From: Bacillota bacterium
GTDB taxonomy: Bacteria > Bacillota_E > JAJZYS01 > JAJYTV01
Assembly (NCBI GenBank): GCA_021845645.1
Contig: JAJZVM010000056.1
Location: 1 to 23,831, forward strand
Direction: 5' to 3'
Length of the DNA: 23,831 bases
Part shown: positions 1 through 7,671 of the stretch, piece after piece
Layout of the letters: each line of letters starts with the position of its first letter
Numbering within the stretch: position 1 is the first letter of the stretch
Translations under genes and position numbers: made by a program
The notes under the pieces: generated by a model
Seen by the model: only the letters and a program-made list of their open reading frames with translations
Databases searched by the model: none
Told to the model about the DNA's origin: nothing

Positions 1-702
1 GACGCCGAAGTACGCCTGCCGCACGGCGTCGTCGGCCGTGAGCTCGGCGACGCTGCCGGCGAACGAGATCCTGCCGCCGTCCAGCACATAGGCGCGATCG
101 GCGATTTCCAGGAACTTCACGTTCTGCTCGGCGATGAGCATGGTTGGGCCATCCTCGCGCAGCCTGCGCAGAACCGCCACCACCTCCGCGACGAAGCGCG
201 GCGACAGTCCTGCCGAAGGTTCGTCCATCAGCAGGAGGCGGGGAGGCACGACGATCGCCTTGGCGACGGCCAGCATCTTGCGCTGGCCCCCGGAAAGGCT
301 TGCGGCGCTGGCGGTGTGCAGGCGTCCGAGATCCGGGAATGTCTCGTGGAGGTCCCTGATGCGGCGGCGCAGTTCCGCCCGCGCGAGCCCGAATCCCCCG
401 ACCTGCAGGTTCTCGTCGACGCTGAGGTTGGGGAAGACGCCGAGTTCCGTCATGTAGTGGATGCCGCGCTGCACCCTGACGTCGGGGCGCAGGCGCTCGA
501 CACGCTGCCCGCCGAGCGTGATCTCACCCTTAAGCAGGGGCCGCAGGCCCATCAGAGCCTTGAGCAGGGTTGTCTTGCCGGCTCCGTTGGAGCCAAGGAG
601 CACCGCCACCTCGCCCCGACCGAGCGTGAGATCCACGCCCCAGAGCACCTGCAGACGTCCGTAGGCCGCCTCGATGTCATGCGCGGTGAAGAACGATTCC
701 AT
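1..702 (-). CDS. livF: LivF-type branched-chain amino acid ABC transporter ATPase (3' end cut by window)
   Basis: This is one of the two cytoplasmic ATPases that power import through LivH/LivM. Translating the minus strand from ATG at 702 gives 234 codons open to the window edge. Walker A (GSNGAGKTT), a canonical signature (LSGGQ), Walker B (LLLMDEPSAGLSP) and a switch segment ending AEQN, the Gln variant usual for LivF, are all visible. The last residues read QAYFGV, which is typically close to the LivF C-terminus, so only a few codons are probably missing. A GGGAGG Shine-Dalgarno lies inside the end of livG, whose stop codon is only 4 bases upstream, so translation is probably coupled. Substrate class follows from the Liv family and gene order; true specificity is unknown. 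Confidence 0.93.
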   Translation of the reverse strand, partial: MESFFTAHDIEAAYGRLQVLWGVDLTLGRGEVAVLLGSNGAGKTTLLKALMGLRPLLKGEITLGGQRVERLRPDVRVQRGIHYMTELGVFPNLSVDENLQVGGFGLARAELRRRIRDLHETFPDLGRLHTASAASLSGGQRKMLAVAKAIVVPPRLLLMDEPSAGLSPRFVAEVVAVLRRLREDGPTMLIAEQNVKFLEIADRAYVLDGGRISFAGSVAELTADDAVRQAYFGV

Positions 703-706
703 CGTG

Positions 707-1414
707 TCAGCCTCCCAGGAAGACCTCGACCACCTTCGGATCCTCGGCCGCCGCCTCGAGTTTGCCGTAGAAGATCTCCTGGCCCGCATTCATCACGATC
801 ACATCGTCGGTCACCTTGGCGAGGAACCCTAGCAGGTGCTCGACGACCAGCATGGTGATGCCTTCTTGCCGCAGCGCGTTCAGCTTGGCGGCGACGATAT
901 CGAGGTCGGCGGGGCTGAGGCCGGCGCCAAGCTCGTCGACCAGAAGCATCCGGGGGTCGGTCGCGAGCGCGCGACCGAGGTCCAGGAGCTTCTGCTGTGC
1001 CGTGTTGAGCGAGCTCGCCTCGCGATCCTGAATGGCGGCGAGGTCGAGGAAGGCCAGGATGTCCTCGGCCTTGCGGCGACTGCGACGGCTGTGGCTCAAG
1101 GCCACGTCGACGTTCTGGCGCACCGTCAGGGATCCGAACGGCTTGGGCACCTGGAACGTGCGGTTGATGCCGAGGTGGCTGACGCGATCCGACGTCAGCC
1201 CGCCGATCTGCCGGCCGAGGAAGCGAACGTGGCCGGCGCTGGGACGGTAGATGCCGGATATGACGTTGATCAGGGTGGTCTTGCCCGAGCCGTTCGGCCC
1301 GACCAGTCCCAGGGCTTGGCCCTGCGCGACGTCCAGGCTCACCCCGCGCAGGGCCTGGAAACCGCCGAAGCTCTTCTCGACGGCCGCCACCTGCAGCATG
1401 ACGTCAGAGGACAT
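707..1414 (-). CDS. livG: LivG-type branched-chain amino acid ABC transporter ATPase
   Basis: This 235-residue ATPase is the partner of LivF and slightly shorter than classical LivG (about 255). Walker A reads GPNGSGKTT near residue 38, and the Q-loop region (NRTFQVPKPF) and H-loop (VVEH) are present. Two positions are unusual: the signature reads LNTAQQK where LSGGQ or LSYGQ is expected, and Walker B reads LLVDELGAGLSP, with Leu in place of the usual Pro after the catalytic Glu. Branched-chain ATPases with relaxed signatures do exist, so it is probably functional. The ATG at 1414 overlaps the end of livM by 11 bases and is preceded by GAAGGGA. Its place between livM and livF supports a role in the same importer. 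Confidence 0.92.
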   Translation of the reverse strand: MSSDVMLQVAAVEKSFGGFQALRGVSLDVAQGQALGLVGPNGSGKTTLINVISGIYRPSAGHVRFLGRQIGGLTSDRVSHLGINRTFQVPKPFGSLTVRQNVDVALSHSRRSRRKAEDILAFLDLAAIQDREASSLNTAQQKLLDLGRALATDPRMLLVDELGAGLSPADLDIVAAKLNALRQEGITMLVVEHLLGFLAKVTDDVIVMNAGQEIFYGKLEAAAEDPKVVEVFLGG

Positions 1415-2324
1415 GGATTCCCTTCTTTCGCAGGAGGGAGGCGACGCCGTCCGGCAGGAAGATCACCAGCGCGACGATCAGGAGGCCGTAGATCAGCTGG
1501 AAGTATTGCGGGTCCGAGATGCCGATCATGTTGTACATCCCGAACAGCACGACCGTGCCGAACATCGGACCGAGCAAGGTGCCGACACCCCCGAAGAGGG
1601 CGAACACGATGGCGAAGATGCTGATCGAGAGCGTGAAGACGGCGTCCGGATAGAAGACCGACGTCTGCCAGGCGAAGACGCCGCCCACGACGCCGGCCAG
1701 CGCCGCCGAGATCAGCCATGCGGCGATGCGCTCCCGCACCACCGGCACCCCCGACATCGCGGCGGATACGGGATCGTCGCGCATGGCCTGCAGGGCCATG
1801 CCGAAGCGCGAGCGCCGGATGTAGAGCACGACGCCCACCGCGAGAAGCAGCACGACAACCATCGTGTAGTAGCTTGCGATTGGGTTGAACTGGTTGGGCA
1901 GCTGGATGCCGTAGGGCCCGTAGGTGATGTTTTGCAGCGACGGGTTCGCGATGACCAGGTAGACGGCCTGCGACGCCGCAAGGCTCGCGATGGCGAAATA
2001 CGCGCCGGAGAGCCTGAGCAGCGGCGAGAGCAGGAGGCCGAGCAGGAGCGCCACGACAGCCCCCGCCAGAATGCCGAGCAGTGGTGCGAAGTGCAGGTCC
2101 AGCATCGCGAGCGATGCGCCGTAGGCGCCGATCCCGAAAAAGCCGACATAACCGAACGGCAGGTAGCCCGTGAACCCATAGAGGATGTTCACGCCCTGCG
2201 ACAGCGCGAGGTAGACCATCAGCTGAAAGAGCAGCATCTGGTTGGAGTATGCCTTCGGCAGCAGCAGGAGGACGACCGCCACTGCGAGGAGGATGGCGCC
2301 GTCGCGCCAGACACCCCTACGCAC
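1404..2324 (-). CDS. livM: LivM-type branched-chain amino acid ABC transporter permease
   Basis: This inner-membrane permease pairs with LivH to form the translocation pore. The product is about 306 residues and highly hydrophobic. It carries the LivM hallmark GFTGYLPFGYVGFFGIGAYG near the N-terminus and the cytoplasmic coupling segment RIAAWLISAALAGVVGGVF in the second half. The start is uncertain: I chose GTG at 2324, which overlaps the livH stop by 8 bases, but the frame stays open to a TTG at 2363 (319 residues). Neither has a strong Shine-Dalgarno, which suggests coupling to livH. The stop overlaps the livG start. Confidence 0.92.
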   Translation of the reverse strand: MRRGVWRDGAILLAVAVVLLLLPKAYSNQMLLFQLMVYLALSQGVNILYGFTGYLPFGYVGFFGIGAYGASLAMLDLHFAPLLGILAGAVVALLLGLLLSPLLRLSGAYFAIASLAASQAVYLVIANPSLQNITYGPYGIQLPNQFNPIASYYTMVVVLLLAVGVVLYIRRSRFGMALQAMRDDPVSAAMSGVPVVRERIAAWLISAALAGVVGGVFAWQTSVFYPDAVFTLSISIFAIVFALFGGVGTLLGPMFGTVVLFGMYNMIGISDPQYFQLIYGLLIVALVIFLPDGVASLLRKKGIHVL

Positions 2325-3189
2325 TGCGCACCTGGCGGCCGAAGAGGCCGCTCGGTCTGACAAGCAGGACCAGGAGGAGCAAAACGTAAGGCAAAAGGCT
2401 GGCCCAGGACGGCAGGTAGGTCTGCATCAGCATCAAGGCGATGCCGTAGATGAGGCCGCCTGCGATGGTACCCATGGGGTTGCCGAGCGAACCGAGCACG
2501 ATCACGGCGAAGGCGGTGGTCGTCAGGCCGGTTCCGATGTCCGGCGTGATGCCGCCGAGCATGAACGGCGCAAGCGCGCCTGCAGCGGCGGCCAGACCGA
2601 GCCCGATGCCGAAGGCGATGGCCGAGACCCGGTGCAGGTTGATGCCGCTCACTTCGGCCTCCTCGCGGCTCGCCATCACTGCCCGCGTCGAGTAGCCAAG
2701 ACGCGAGCGGTAGAGGTAAAGGTAGACGAGGGCGAGAGCCACGAGGCTGACGAGGCCGCTGACGAGCCAGACGGCAGGCAGCGACTGGCCCAGCAGCGAA
2801 ACCGGCTGCGTGCCGAAGACGGGATCGAAGATCGACTGCTCGTTGTTGCCAAAGTGGATCACCGCGAGGGCCTCGATGACCTGCGAGAGGCCGAAGAACA
2901 GCACCAGCGAGATCATCTCGGGGTCCTTCGTCGTGGCGATGCGCGGCACCAGGAGGTAGTACAGCGCGATGCCCACGACAAACACCGCGGCTGCACCGAG
3001 CACCAAAGAGACGAGAGGGTGCACGTGCCAACTGCTGTAGAGCACTACGGCGGTGAAGCCGCCGATCATCACGAAATCGCCGTGCGCCAGATTGACCATG
3101 CGCAGTACGCCGAAGCTCAGGTTGAGTCCGAGCGAGATCAAGGCGTAGTACAGGCCGAAGAGGATGCCGGCCACCAGGGCATAGAGCAT
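2317..3189 (-). CDS. livH: LivH-type branched-chain amino acid ABC transporter permease
   Basis: This is the second pore-forming permease of the importer, 290 residues from the ATG at 3189. The N-terminus (LVAGILFGLYYALISLGLNL), the GVLRMVNLAHGDFVMIGGF segment and the EEAEVSGINLHRVSAIAFG coupling loop are classic LivH features. The frame is open a further 69 codons upstream, but that extension is Arg/Ser/Pro-rich and lacks family similarity. The chosen ATG is preceded by GAAAGGAAGG at good spacing. The gene follows the binding-protein gene after an 85-base gap that contains a perfect hairpin, and overlaps livM at its 3' end. Confidence 0.94.
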   Translation of the reverse strand: MLYALVAGILFGLYYALISLGLNLSFGVLRMVNLAHGDFVMIGGFTAVVLYSSWHVHPLVSLVLGAAAVFVVGIALYYLLVPRIATTKDPEMISLVLFFGLSQVIEALAVIHFGNNEQSIFDPVFGTQPVSLLGQSLPAVWLVSGLVSLVALALVYLYLYRSRLGYSTRAVMASREEAEVSGINLHRVSAIAFGIGLGLAAAAGALAPFMLGGITPDIGTGLTTTAFAVIVLGSLGNPMGTIAGGLIYGIALMLMQTYLPSWASLLPYVLLLLVLLVRPSGLFGRQVRSA

Positions 3190-3230
3190 TTGGGCCTTCC
3201 TTTCGGACGGGGTCCCGCCACGTTCAACGC

Positions 3231-3258
3231 GCTGGCCCGGCACGAATGCCGGGCCAGC
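3231..3258 (-). terminator. Perfect 12-bp hairpin between the liv binding-protein gene and livH
   Basis: The arms GCTGGCCCGGCA (3231-3242) and TGCCGGGCCAGC (3247-3258) pair perfectly around a 4-base loop. On the transcribed minus strand the loop reads TTCG. No T-run follows, so it is more likely a leaky terminator or an mRNA-stabilising stem than a full stop. By analogy with other importer operons, it could raise the amount of binding protein relative to the membrane and ATPase subunits. Confidence 0.7.
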
Positions 3259-3274
3259 GTGCGAGCGGAAGGGT

Positions 3275-4516
3275 TCAGTGGGTGGCGACGGCCTTGCCTG
3301 TCGCCACGGACTGCGGGTAAACGATGACCGGTGCGACGCCGCCGGACTTGGTGGGCTGGAGCTGCGCGACCGGCAAGAGCTCGCCGAGCTGCGCACCGGA
3401 CTTGGCCAGCTTGTACTGCCCGTCTAGCGTGAAGAACCTGATCCGGCCTGCGGCGGCGCGCAGGTCGAGCTGGCTCAGGGACTTCGAGGTCTCAAGCGTC
3501 TTCTGGATGACGAGCCCCGCCTGGTAGCCCGCGATGTCGAGGAAGTTGGGGGCGCTCTTGATCTGCGGCTTGATCGCCTTCGCGAAGGCGTTCAGCGACA
3601 GGCCGTAGGTAATGCCCTTGTTGTACGCGAGGAGCGGCGGCGTGGGGTACGTGAAGGTGTCGCTGAGTGCCTTGGCGCCGACGTTCTGGGTCAGCAGGGC
3701 AAGCTGCTGGCCCGGGAAGATGGTGAACAGGAACGGGAAGTGCACGCCCGAAGCCGAGAGGTTCTGGAAGAAGGTGATGTCGTTGTTCGGGTAACCGAAC
3801 TCAACGGCGGCGTCGGGGTGGGTCTGCGCCATGTTGTGGATGATCACGGTGTAGTTGCTGGTCGCGGTGTCGACGCCGTTGTTGTAAACGGGCGTGATGT
3901 GGTGGGCCTCGAGCGCGGCCACCAGGGTGGCGTCCTGGGCGCCGTCGAAGTCGTTGGTCGCGTAGACGATCGCGACCCTCTTCTTGCCGAGCGCGATCAG
4001 GTATTTGGCGAATGAGTCAGGCCAAACGGCTGAGGTCGGCAGGCTCGTGAGCACGATGTACGGGCTCGGCGGCGTGAAGAAGCTCGAGCCGGTGCCGGTT
4101 GGGTCGAAGAGCACCATCTTGTGCTCCTTGGCCACCGTCACGGCCGCTGCGGTCAGCACCGAGCCGAAGTCGGACACGAGGATGTTGACTTTGTCCTGCG
4201 TGATCAGCTGCGCGTATTGCGTGGTCGCCGTGTTCGGGTCGCTCTGGTCGTTGTAGTCGACGAGGCGGATCTTGATCTTCTTGTGGTACGCCTTGACGTA
4301 CACGCCGCCCTTGGCGTTGACCTGCGAGATCCAGAACTTGAGACCCGCGAGTTCGGGGAGGGATGAAGTCGCATAGTTGCCAGAGCCCGCGTAGAGCGTT
4401 CCGATCGTGATGAACTTCGGCGCGGGCGCGGAAGCCGCGCTGGCCGTGGCGCCGCCGCCCATCGCAAGCAGCGCGGCCACACTTGCAAGCGTCCACAGAT
4501 AGCGCTTGAACCGCAT
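3275..4516 (-). CDS. Branched-chain amino acid/amide ABC transporter substrate-binding protein
   Basis: This predicted secreted type I periplasmic binding protein (Peripla_BP_6/LivJ-like) has 413 residues. It starts with MRFKRY and a hydrophobic stretch ending TASA, a signal peptidase I-like site without a lipobox Cys. The mature part begins KFITIGTLYAGSGNYA, the usual first strand and ligand loop, followed by GLKFWISQVNAKGGV and a KKRVAIVYATNDFDG segment at the second domain. ATG at 4516 is used; the adjacent in-frame GTG at 4519 sits nearer the AAGGAGG and could be the true start. The longer frame to 4618 has no support. It is the first gene of the liv operon. The ligand cannot be read from sequence; amides and short peptides are possible as well as Leu/Ile/Val. 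Confidence 0.92.
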   Translation of the reverse strand: MRFKRYLWTLASVAALLAMGGGATASAASAPAPKFITIGTLYAGSGNYATSSLPELAGLKFWISQVNAKGGVYVKAYHKKIKIRLVDYNDQSDPNTATTQYAQLITQDKVNILVSDFGSVLTAAAVTVAKEHKMVLFDPTGTGSSFFTPPSPYIVLTSLPTSAVWPDSFAKYLIALGKKRVAIVYATNDFDGAQDATLVAALEAHHITPVYNNGVDTATSNYTVIIHNMAQTHPDAAVEFGYPNNDITFFQNLSASGVHFPFLFTIFPGQQLALLTQNVGAKALSDTFTYPTPPLLAYNKGITYGLSLNAFAKAIKPQIKSAPNFLDIAGYQAGLVIQKTLETSKSLSQLDLRAAAGRIRFFTLDGQYKLAKSGAQLGELLPVAQLQPTKSGGVAPVIVYPQSVATGKAVATH

Positions 4517-4572
4517 CACTGAATCTCTCGCCTCCTTGAGACTGACAGGTGACCGCACGGGATGTCCCGATT

Positions 4573-4584
4573 TTGGTCTACCAA
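4573..4584. promoter_or_regulatory. Candidate GntR/FCD operator TTGGT-CT-ACCAA
   Basis: A perfect 5-bp inverted repeat with a 2-base centre, TTGGTCTACCAA, lies 57 bases upstream of the liv binding-protein start codon. The form TGGT-NN-ACCA is typical of operators bound by the FadR/FCD branch of GntR regulators, and two such regulators are encoded in the window. Which one binds, and with what ligand, is not known. Confidence 0.5.
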
Positions 4585-4896
4585 CGACTATTTCAACTCT
4601 GTTCGGAATGGAACGCATATGGCATAAAGCACCTGCGGCCAGGGCCGTCCGGCCATCCCTGCTTCAGGCTGCTCACGTGCCATAAAACGCGGCTGCGGAC
4701 GGTGCCGGCGACGGCGAAAAACGTCAGGGAACGCGGGCGGTGTGGGTCCGAATGCCTGCGAAGGCAGCATTGGCAAGGGCTCACGCGGGTGCGCGCGTTA
4801 CCAAAGAAAAGTGCGCCGCGTCACCCCCGAAAGGCAGGAACGGCAGCGGCATCGCCGAATTGACTGAATTCGTAAGTTCATACACATGGTCGCGGC

Positions 4897-4951
4897 GCGA
4901 TGTGCGGAAGGAGGCTTAGGGCGGCGTCGGACCGGACCCTGGCGATGTGCG
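4897..4951. repeat. Short direct repeat GCGATGTGCG upstream of the peptide-importer operon
   Basis: The 10-mer GCGATGTGCG occurs at 4897-4906 and again at 4942-4951, 45 bases apart start to start, in the leader of the peptide-binding-protein gene. It could be a pair of regulator half-sites, or chance in GC-rich DNA. Confidence 0.3.
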
Positions 4952-4991
4952 ATCCGTTGGCTAGGCATCCCTTGCAGTTTGGAGGTGCCCC

Positions 4992-6599
4992 GTGGTGAAG
5001 ACGAACTGGCAGCGTCTCCTGACAGGTGCGGCTGCCGCGTTCATGGTCTCCCTGGCGAGCTTCGGCGCGCAGATCCCGGCCCAGGCGGCAACGCCCGTCC
5101 AGGGCGGCACGCTGTCGATCGAGGTGTCCGCGGACCCCGTCGGCCTCGATCCGGCCGTGACGCTCGACAACGACTCGGGCTACATCCTGGGCACGCTATA
5201 CGACGGCCTGACGGCGTACGGCGTCGGCAACACGAAGGTGGTGCCGGGCCTTGCGAAGAGCTGGCAGATCACGAACGGCGGCAAGACGTACATCTTCAAC
5301 CTGCGCCAGGGCGTGAAGTTCTCGGACGGCACGCCGTTCAACGCGCAGGCCGTCGCCTTCTGGGTCGACCACATGATCAACCCGAAGAACCCCGCCTACT
5401 ACGCCAACCTCAAGGGCATTTCGACGTTCGTGCCCTTCACGTGGGGCAACGTGACCGGCACCAAGATCCTCGGGACGTACAAGATCGCCATCAACATGAC
5501 GCAGCCGAACGGTGAGTTCCTCGCCGACCTGGCCATGGTCTGGAACGGCGTGACGAGCCCGAAGATGCTCAAGACCTACCGCACCGACGCCTGGCAGCAC
5601 CCGGCGGGCACGGGCCCGTTCGAGTTCGTGCGCTGGGTCAAGGGACAGTACGTCGAGGTCAAGGCGAACCCGCACTACTGGGGCGGCAAGCCGCACGTGA
5701 GCACGATCCTCTTCAAGATCATCCCTGACCAGTCGGCGCAGCTCCTGTCGCTCAAGACCGGTGCCGTGCAGATCCTGACCGACGTCGCGCCGAGCGAGAT
5801 CCCGACGATCAAGGGTGCAAAGACCCTCAAGCTCCTGGCGGAGCCGGGGCTCGACGACAACTACATCTCGCTGCCGGTGCAGACAGGGCCGTTCAAGAGC
5901 CTGCTCGTCCGCCAGGCGGTGAACTATGCCGTCGACAAGGCCGCCATCGACCAGAGCCTCTACGGCGGCTACGCGCAGGTGATGAACTCGCCGCTGCCGA
6001 CCGTGGCGTTCGCCTATGACAAGAGCATCCCCGCGTATCCCTACAACGTCGCCAAGGCGAAGCAGCTGATGAAGCAGGCTGGCTACCCGAACGGCTTCAG
6101 CTTCGAGATGGACGTCTACAACAACGCGAGAGGCTACAACCCGATCGGCGGGCCGGAGCTCGCGGTCGCGATCCAACAGTACCTCAAGGTCATCGGCATC
6201 AACCTCAAGCTGAACATCCTCGACCCCGCCACGTGGCTGGGCCAGGCGCGCTCGAACGGCTTCAACAAGATGTCGCTCGCCGGCTGGACCGGTGACAACG
6301 GCGACCCGGACGACATGATCTCGCCGCTGTTCAACGGCAACGCCTTCCTGACGGGCAACTTCTCGCACTACAACAACCCCACGGTCAACCAGGACTTCGC
6401 CAAGGCGCTCCTGACTTCTGTGCCGTCGCAGCGCGCCGCGTACTACGACGTGATCCAGAAGCAGATCATGCACGACGCACCGGCGATCTTCCTCAACTAC
6501 ACCGACCTGATGCGTGCGCAGTCGACGAGCGTGCACGGGTTCGTTCCGAACCCCACGTTCTTCTACGTCAACATGAACAGGGTCTGGCTCTCGAAGTAA
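4992..6599 (+). CDS. Oligopeptide/dipeptide-type ABC transporter substrate-binding protein (SBP_bac_5)
   Basis: This 535-residue secreted binding protein resembles DppA/OppA and belongs to the cluster C SBPs. The signal peptide runs from MVKTNWQRLL to an AQA cleavage site near residue 33, with no lipobox. Family landmarks include GGTLSIEVSADPVGLDPAV at the mature N-terminus, GLAKSWQITNGGKTYIFNLR with VKFSDGTPFNAQAV, the GTGPFEFVRW segment, the VRQAVNYAVDKAAI helix and the LNILDPATWL strand. GTG at 4992 follows GGAGGTG; a second GTG at 4995 is equally spaced. It heads a long operon of permeases and hydrolases. Family members also bind glycans, opines and nickel, so a peptide ligand is likely but not proven. 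Confidence 0.92.
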   Translation: MVKTNWQRLLTGAAAAFMVSLASFGAQIPAQAATPVQGGTLSIEVSADPVGLDPAVTLDNDSGYILGTLYDGLTAYGVGNTKVVPGLAKSWQITNGGKTYIFNLRQGVKFSDGTPFNAQAVAFWVDHMINPKNPAYYANLKGISTFVPFTWGNVTGTKILGTYKIAINMTQPNGEFLADLAMVWNGVTSPKMLKTYRTDAWQHPAGTGPFEFVRWVKGQYVEVKANPHYWGGKPHVSTILFKIIPDQSAQLLSLKTGAVQILTDVAPSEIPTIKGAKTLKLLAEPGLDDNYISLPVQTGPFKSLLVRQAVNYAVDKAAIDQSLYGGYAQVMNSPLPTVAFAYDKSIPAYPYNVAKAKQLMKQAGYPNGFSFEMDVYNNARGYNPIGGPELAVAIQQYLKVIGINLKLNILDPATWLGQARSNGFNKMSLAGWTGDNGDPDDMISPLFNGNAFLTGNFSHYNNPTVNQDFAKALLTSVPSQRAAYYDVIQKQIMHDAPAIFLNYTDLMRAQSTSVHGFVPNPTFFYVNMNRVWLSK

Positions 6600-6609
6600 G
6601 AGATAGCGG

Positions 6610-6634
6610 AGGGGGCGGCTATTCGCCGCCCCCT
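6610..6634 (+). terminator. 10-bp GC-rich hairpin between the peptide-binding-protein gene and its permease genes
   Basis: GGGGGCGGC (6611-6619) pairs with GCCGCCCCC (6625-6633) around the loop TATTC, and an A-T pair at 6610/6634 extends the stem. It begins 11 bases after the stop codon and is followed only by TTGCGCG, so it is probably a leaky or stabilising stem. Its position matches the hairpin after the liv binding-protein gene. Confidence 0.65.
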
Positions 6635-6654
6635 TGCGCGAGGGAGCGAGGAGC

Positions 6655-7659
6655 ATGCTCAACTACGTCGCGCACCGTCTGCTCTGGGCGGTTCCAGTGC
6701 TGCTCGGCGTGCTGATAGCCGTGTTCATCGGCCTGCACGTAGTGCCGGGCAACGTCGCCCAGTCCATTGCCGGCGCCCATGCCACCGCGGCGCAGATCAA
6801 GCTCCTCACGCGTCAGCTGGGACTCGACAAGCCGCTCTGGGTGCAGTTCTGGGCCTATCTGGTGCAGATCCTGCAGGGCAATCTCGGTGTTTCGCTGCAA
6901 TACCACAACCAGGTGACCCAGGATATCGGGCAAGCCTTCCCGATCACGCTTCAGCTGACGATCGCCGCGTTCATTGTCGCTGGCGTCGTAGGTGTCTTAG
7001 CCGGTGTGCTGGCAGCGGCATTCCGCAACACCTGGCTTGACAGCGTGATCATGGTCCTCGTCCTTGTCGGCATCTCGATGCCGATCTTTTGGACCGGCAT
7101 CATGCTCATCCTGGCCTTGGGCGTGGACATACCGCTTTTTCCATTCTCTAGCGTGATCACGGCAGGCACAGTGCTGCCGCATATAACCGGCATGCCGGTC
7201 GTCGACGCGATATTGAGCGGCAACTGGGGTGCCGCCGCCGACGCACTGCGCCATCTTGTGTTGCCGGCGATCACCCTTGCGACCTATCCGGTCGCCTTTA
7301 TCACCCGCATGACACGCGGCGCGATGGTCGAGGTGCTTTCGCAGGACTACCTGCGCACCGCGAGGGCAAAGGGGGTCCGCGAGGCGACGGTAGTGTGGAA
7401 GCACGCCCTGCGCAACGCCTCCCTGCCGATCGTGACCGTGCTTGGCCTGCAGGTCGGCGCACTGCTTTCAGGCGCCGTGTTGACCGAGACCATTTTCGCC
7501 ATCCCGGGGATCGGTCGGCTGATGATCCAGGCCATCCTCTTCCGGGACTATCCGCTCGTCCAGGGCGTCGTGATACTCGCGGCGAGCCTCTTCGTGCTGA
7601 TCAACCTGATCGTCGATCTTGTCTACGCGCGCCTCGATCCGCGCATCCGCTACAGCTAG
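6655..7659 (+). CDS. DppB-type peptide ABC transporter permease
   Basis: This inner-membrane permease has 334 residues and a BPD_transp_1 domain. It opens with LNYVAHRLLWAVPVLLGVLI, the standard N-terminal helix of DppB/OppB proteins, followed by the TRQLGLDKPLWVQFWAYLVQ periplasmic segment. The coupling motif region reads DYLRTARAKGVREATVVWKH, with conserved EAA-loop residues, and the C-terminus LVYARLDPRIRYS is typical. ATG at 6655 follows GAGGAG; a frame extension to 6634 is unsupported. The gene lies 55 bases after the binding-protein gene and 12 bases before the second permease gene. Substrate specificity cannot be read from a permease. Confidence 0.95.
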   Translation: MLNYVAHRLLWAVPVLLGVLIAVFIGLHVVPGNVAQSIAGAHATAAQIKLLTRQLGLDKPLWVQFWAYLVQILQGNLGVSLQYHNQVTQDIGQAFPITLQLTIAAFIVAGVVGVLAGVLAAAFRNTWLDSVIMVLVLVGISMPIFWTGIMLILALGVDIPLFPFSSVITAGTVLPHITGMPVVDAILSGNWGAAADALRHLVLPAITLATYPVAFITRMTRGAMVEVLSQDYLRTARAKGVREATVVWKHALRNASLPIVTVLGLQVGALLSGAVLTETIFAIPGIGRLMIQAILFRDYPLVQGVVILAASLFVLINLIVDLVYARLDPRIRYS

Positions 7660-7671
7660 GAGGGAAGTCCC

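Larger units (their letters stand above)
4517..4991. promoter_or_regulatory. Divergent control region between the liv and peptide-importer operons
   Basis: This stretch of about 475 bases separates two diverging operons and must hold both promoters. The GntR-like palindrome at 4573-4584 lies nearer the liv side. On the plus side TTGACT at 4860-4865 could be a -35 element, but no good -10 follows at standard spacing. A small TGCCT-GCGA-AGGCA hairpin lies at 4753-4766, a GGGTG/CACCC pairing at 4787-4826, and GCGATGTGCG occurs twice (4897, 4942). I see no convincing gene or known riboswitch core. The short open frames here lack ribosome binding sites and family likeness. Confidence 0.6.

Noticed and set aside
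1404..2363. TTG at 2363 as livM start
   Set aside because: It would overlap livH by 47 bases and add a polar segment; GTG at 2324 with an 8-base overlap is simpler, though not proven.
134..4256. Many long plus-strand frames opposite the liv genes
   Set aside because: They mirror GC-rich genes on the other strand, have Arg/Ala/Pro-rich low-quality translations, no ribosome sites and no family motifs.
4517..4991. A riboswitch in the divergent region
   Set aside because: I looked for guanidine, glycine and SAM/SAH-type cores and found only short unrelated stems.
5196..6662. 488-codon minus-strand frame opposite the peptide-binding-protein gene
   Set aside because: It is the antisense of a clear SBP_bac_5 gene; the translation is rich in Val, Arg, Asp and Glu and has no domain.
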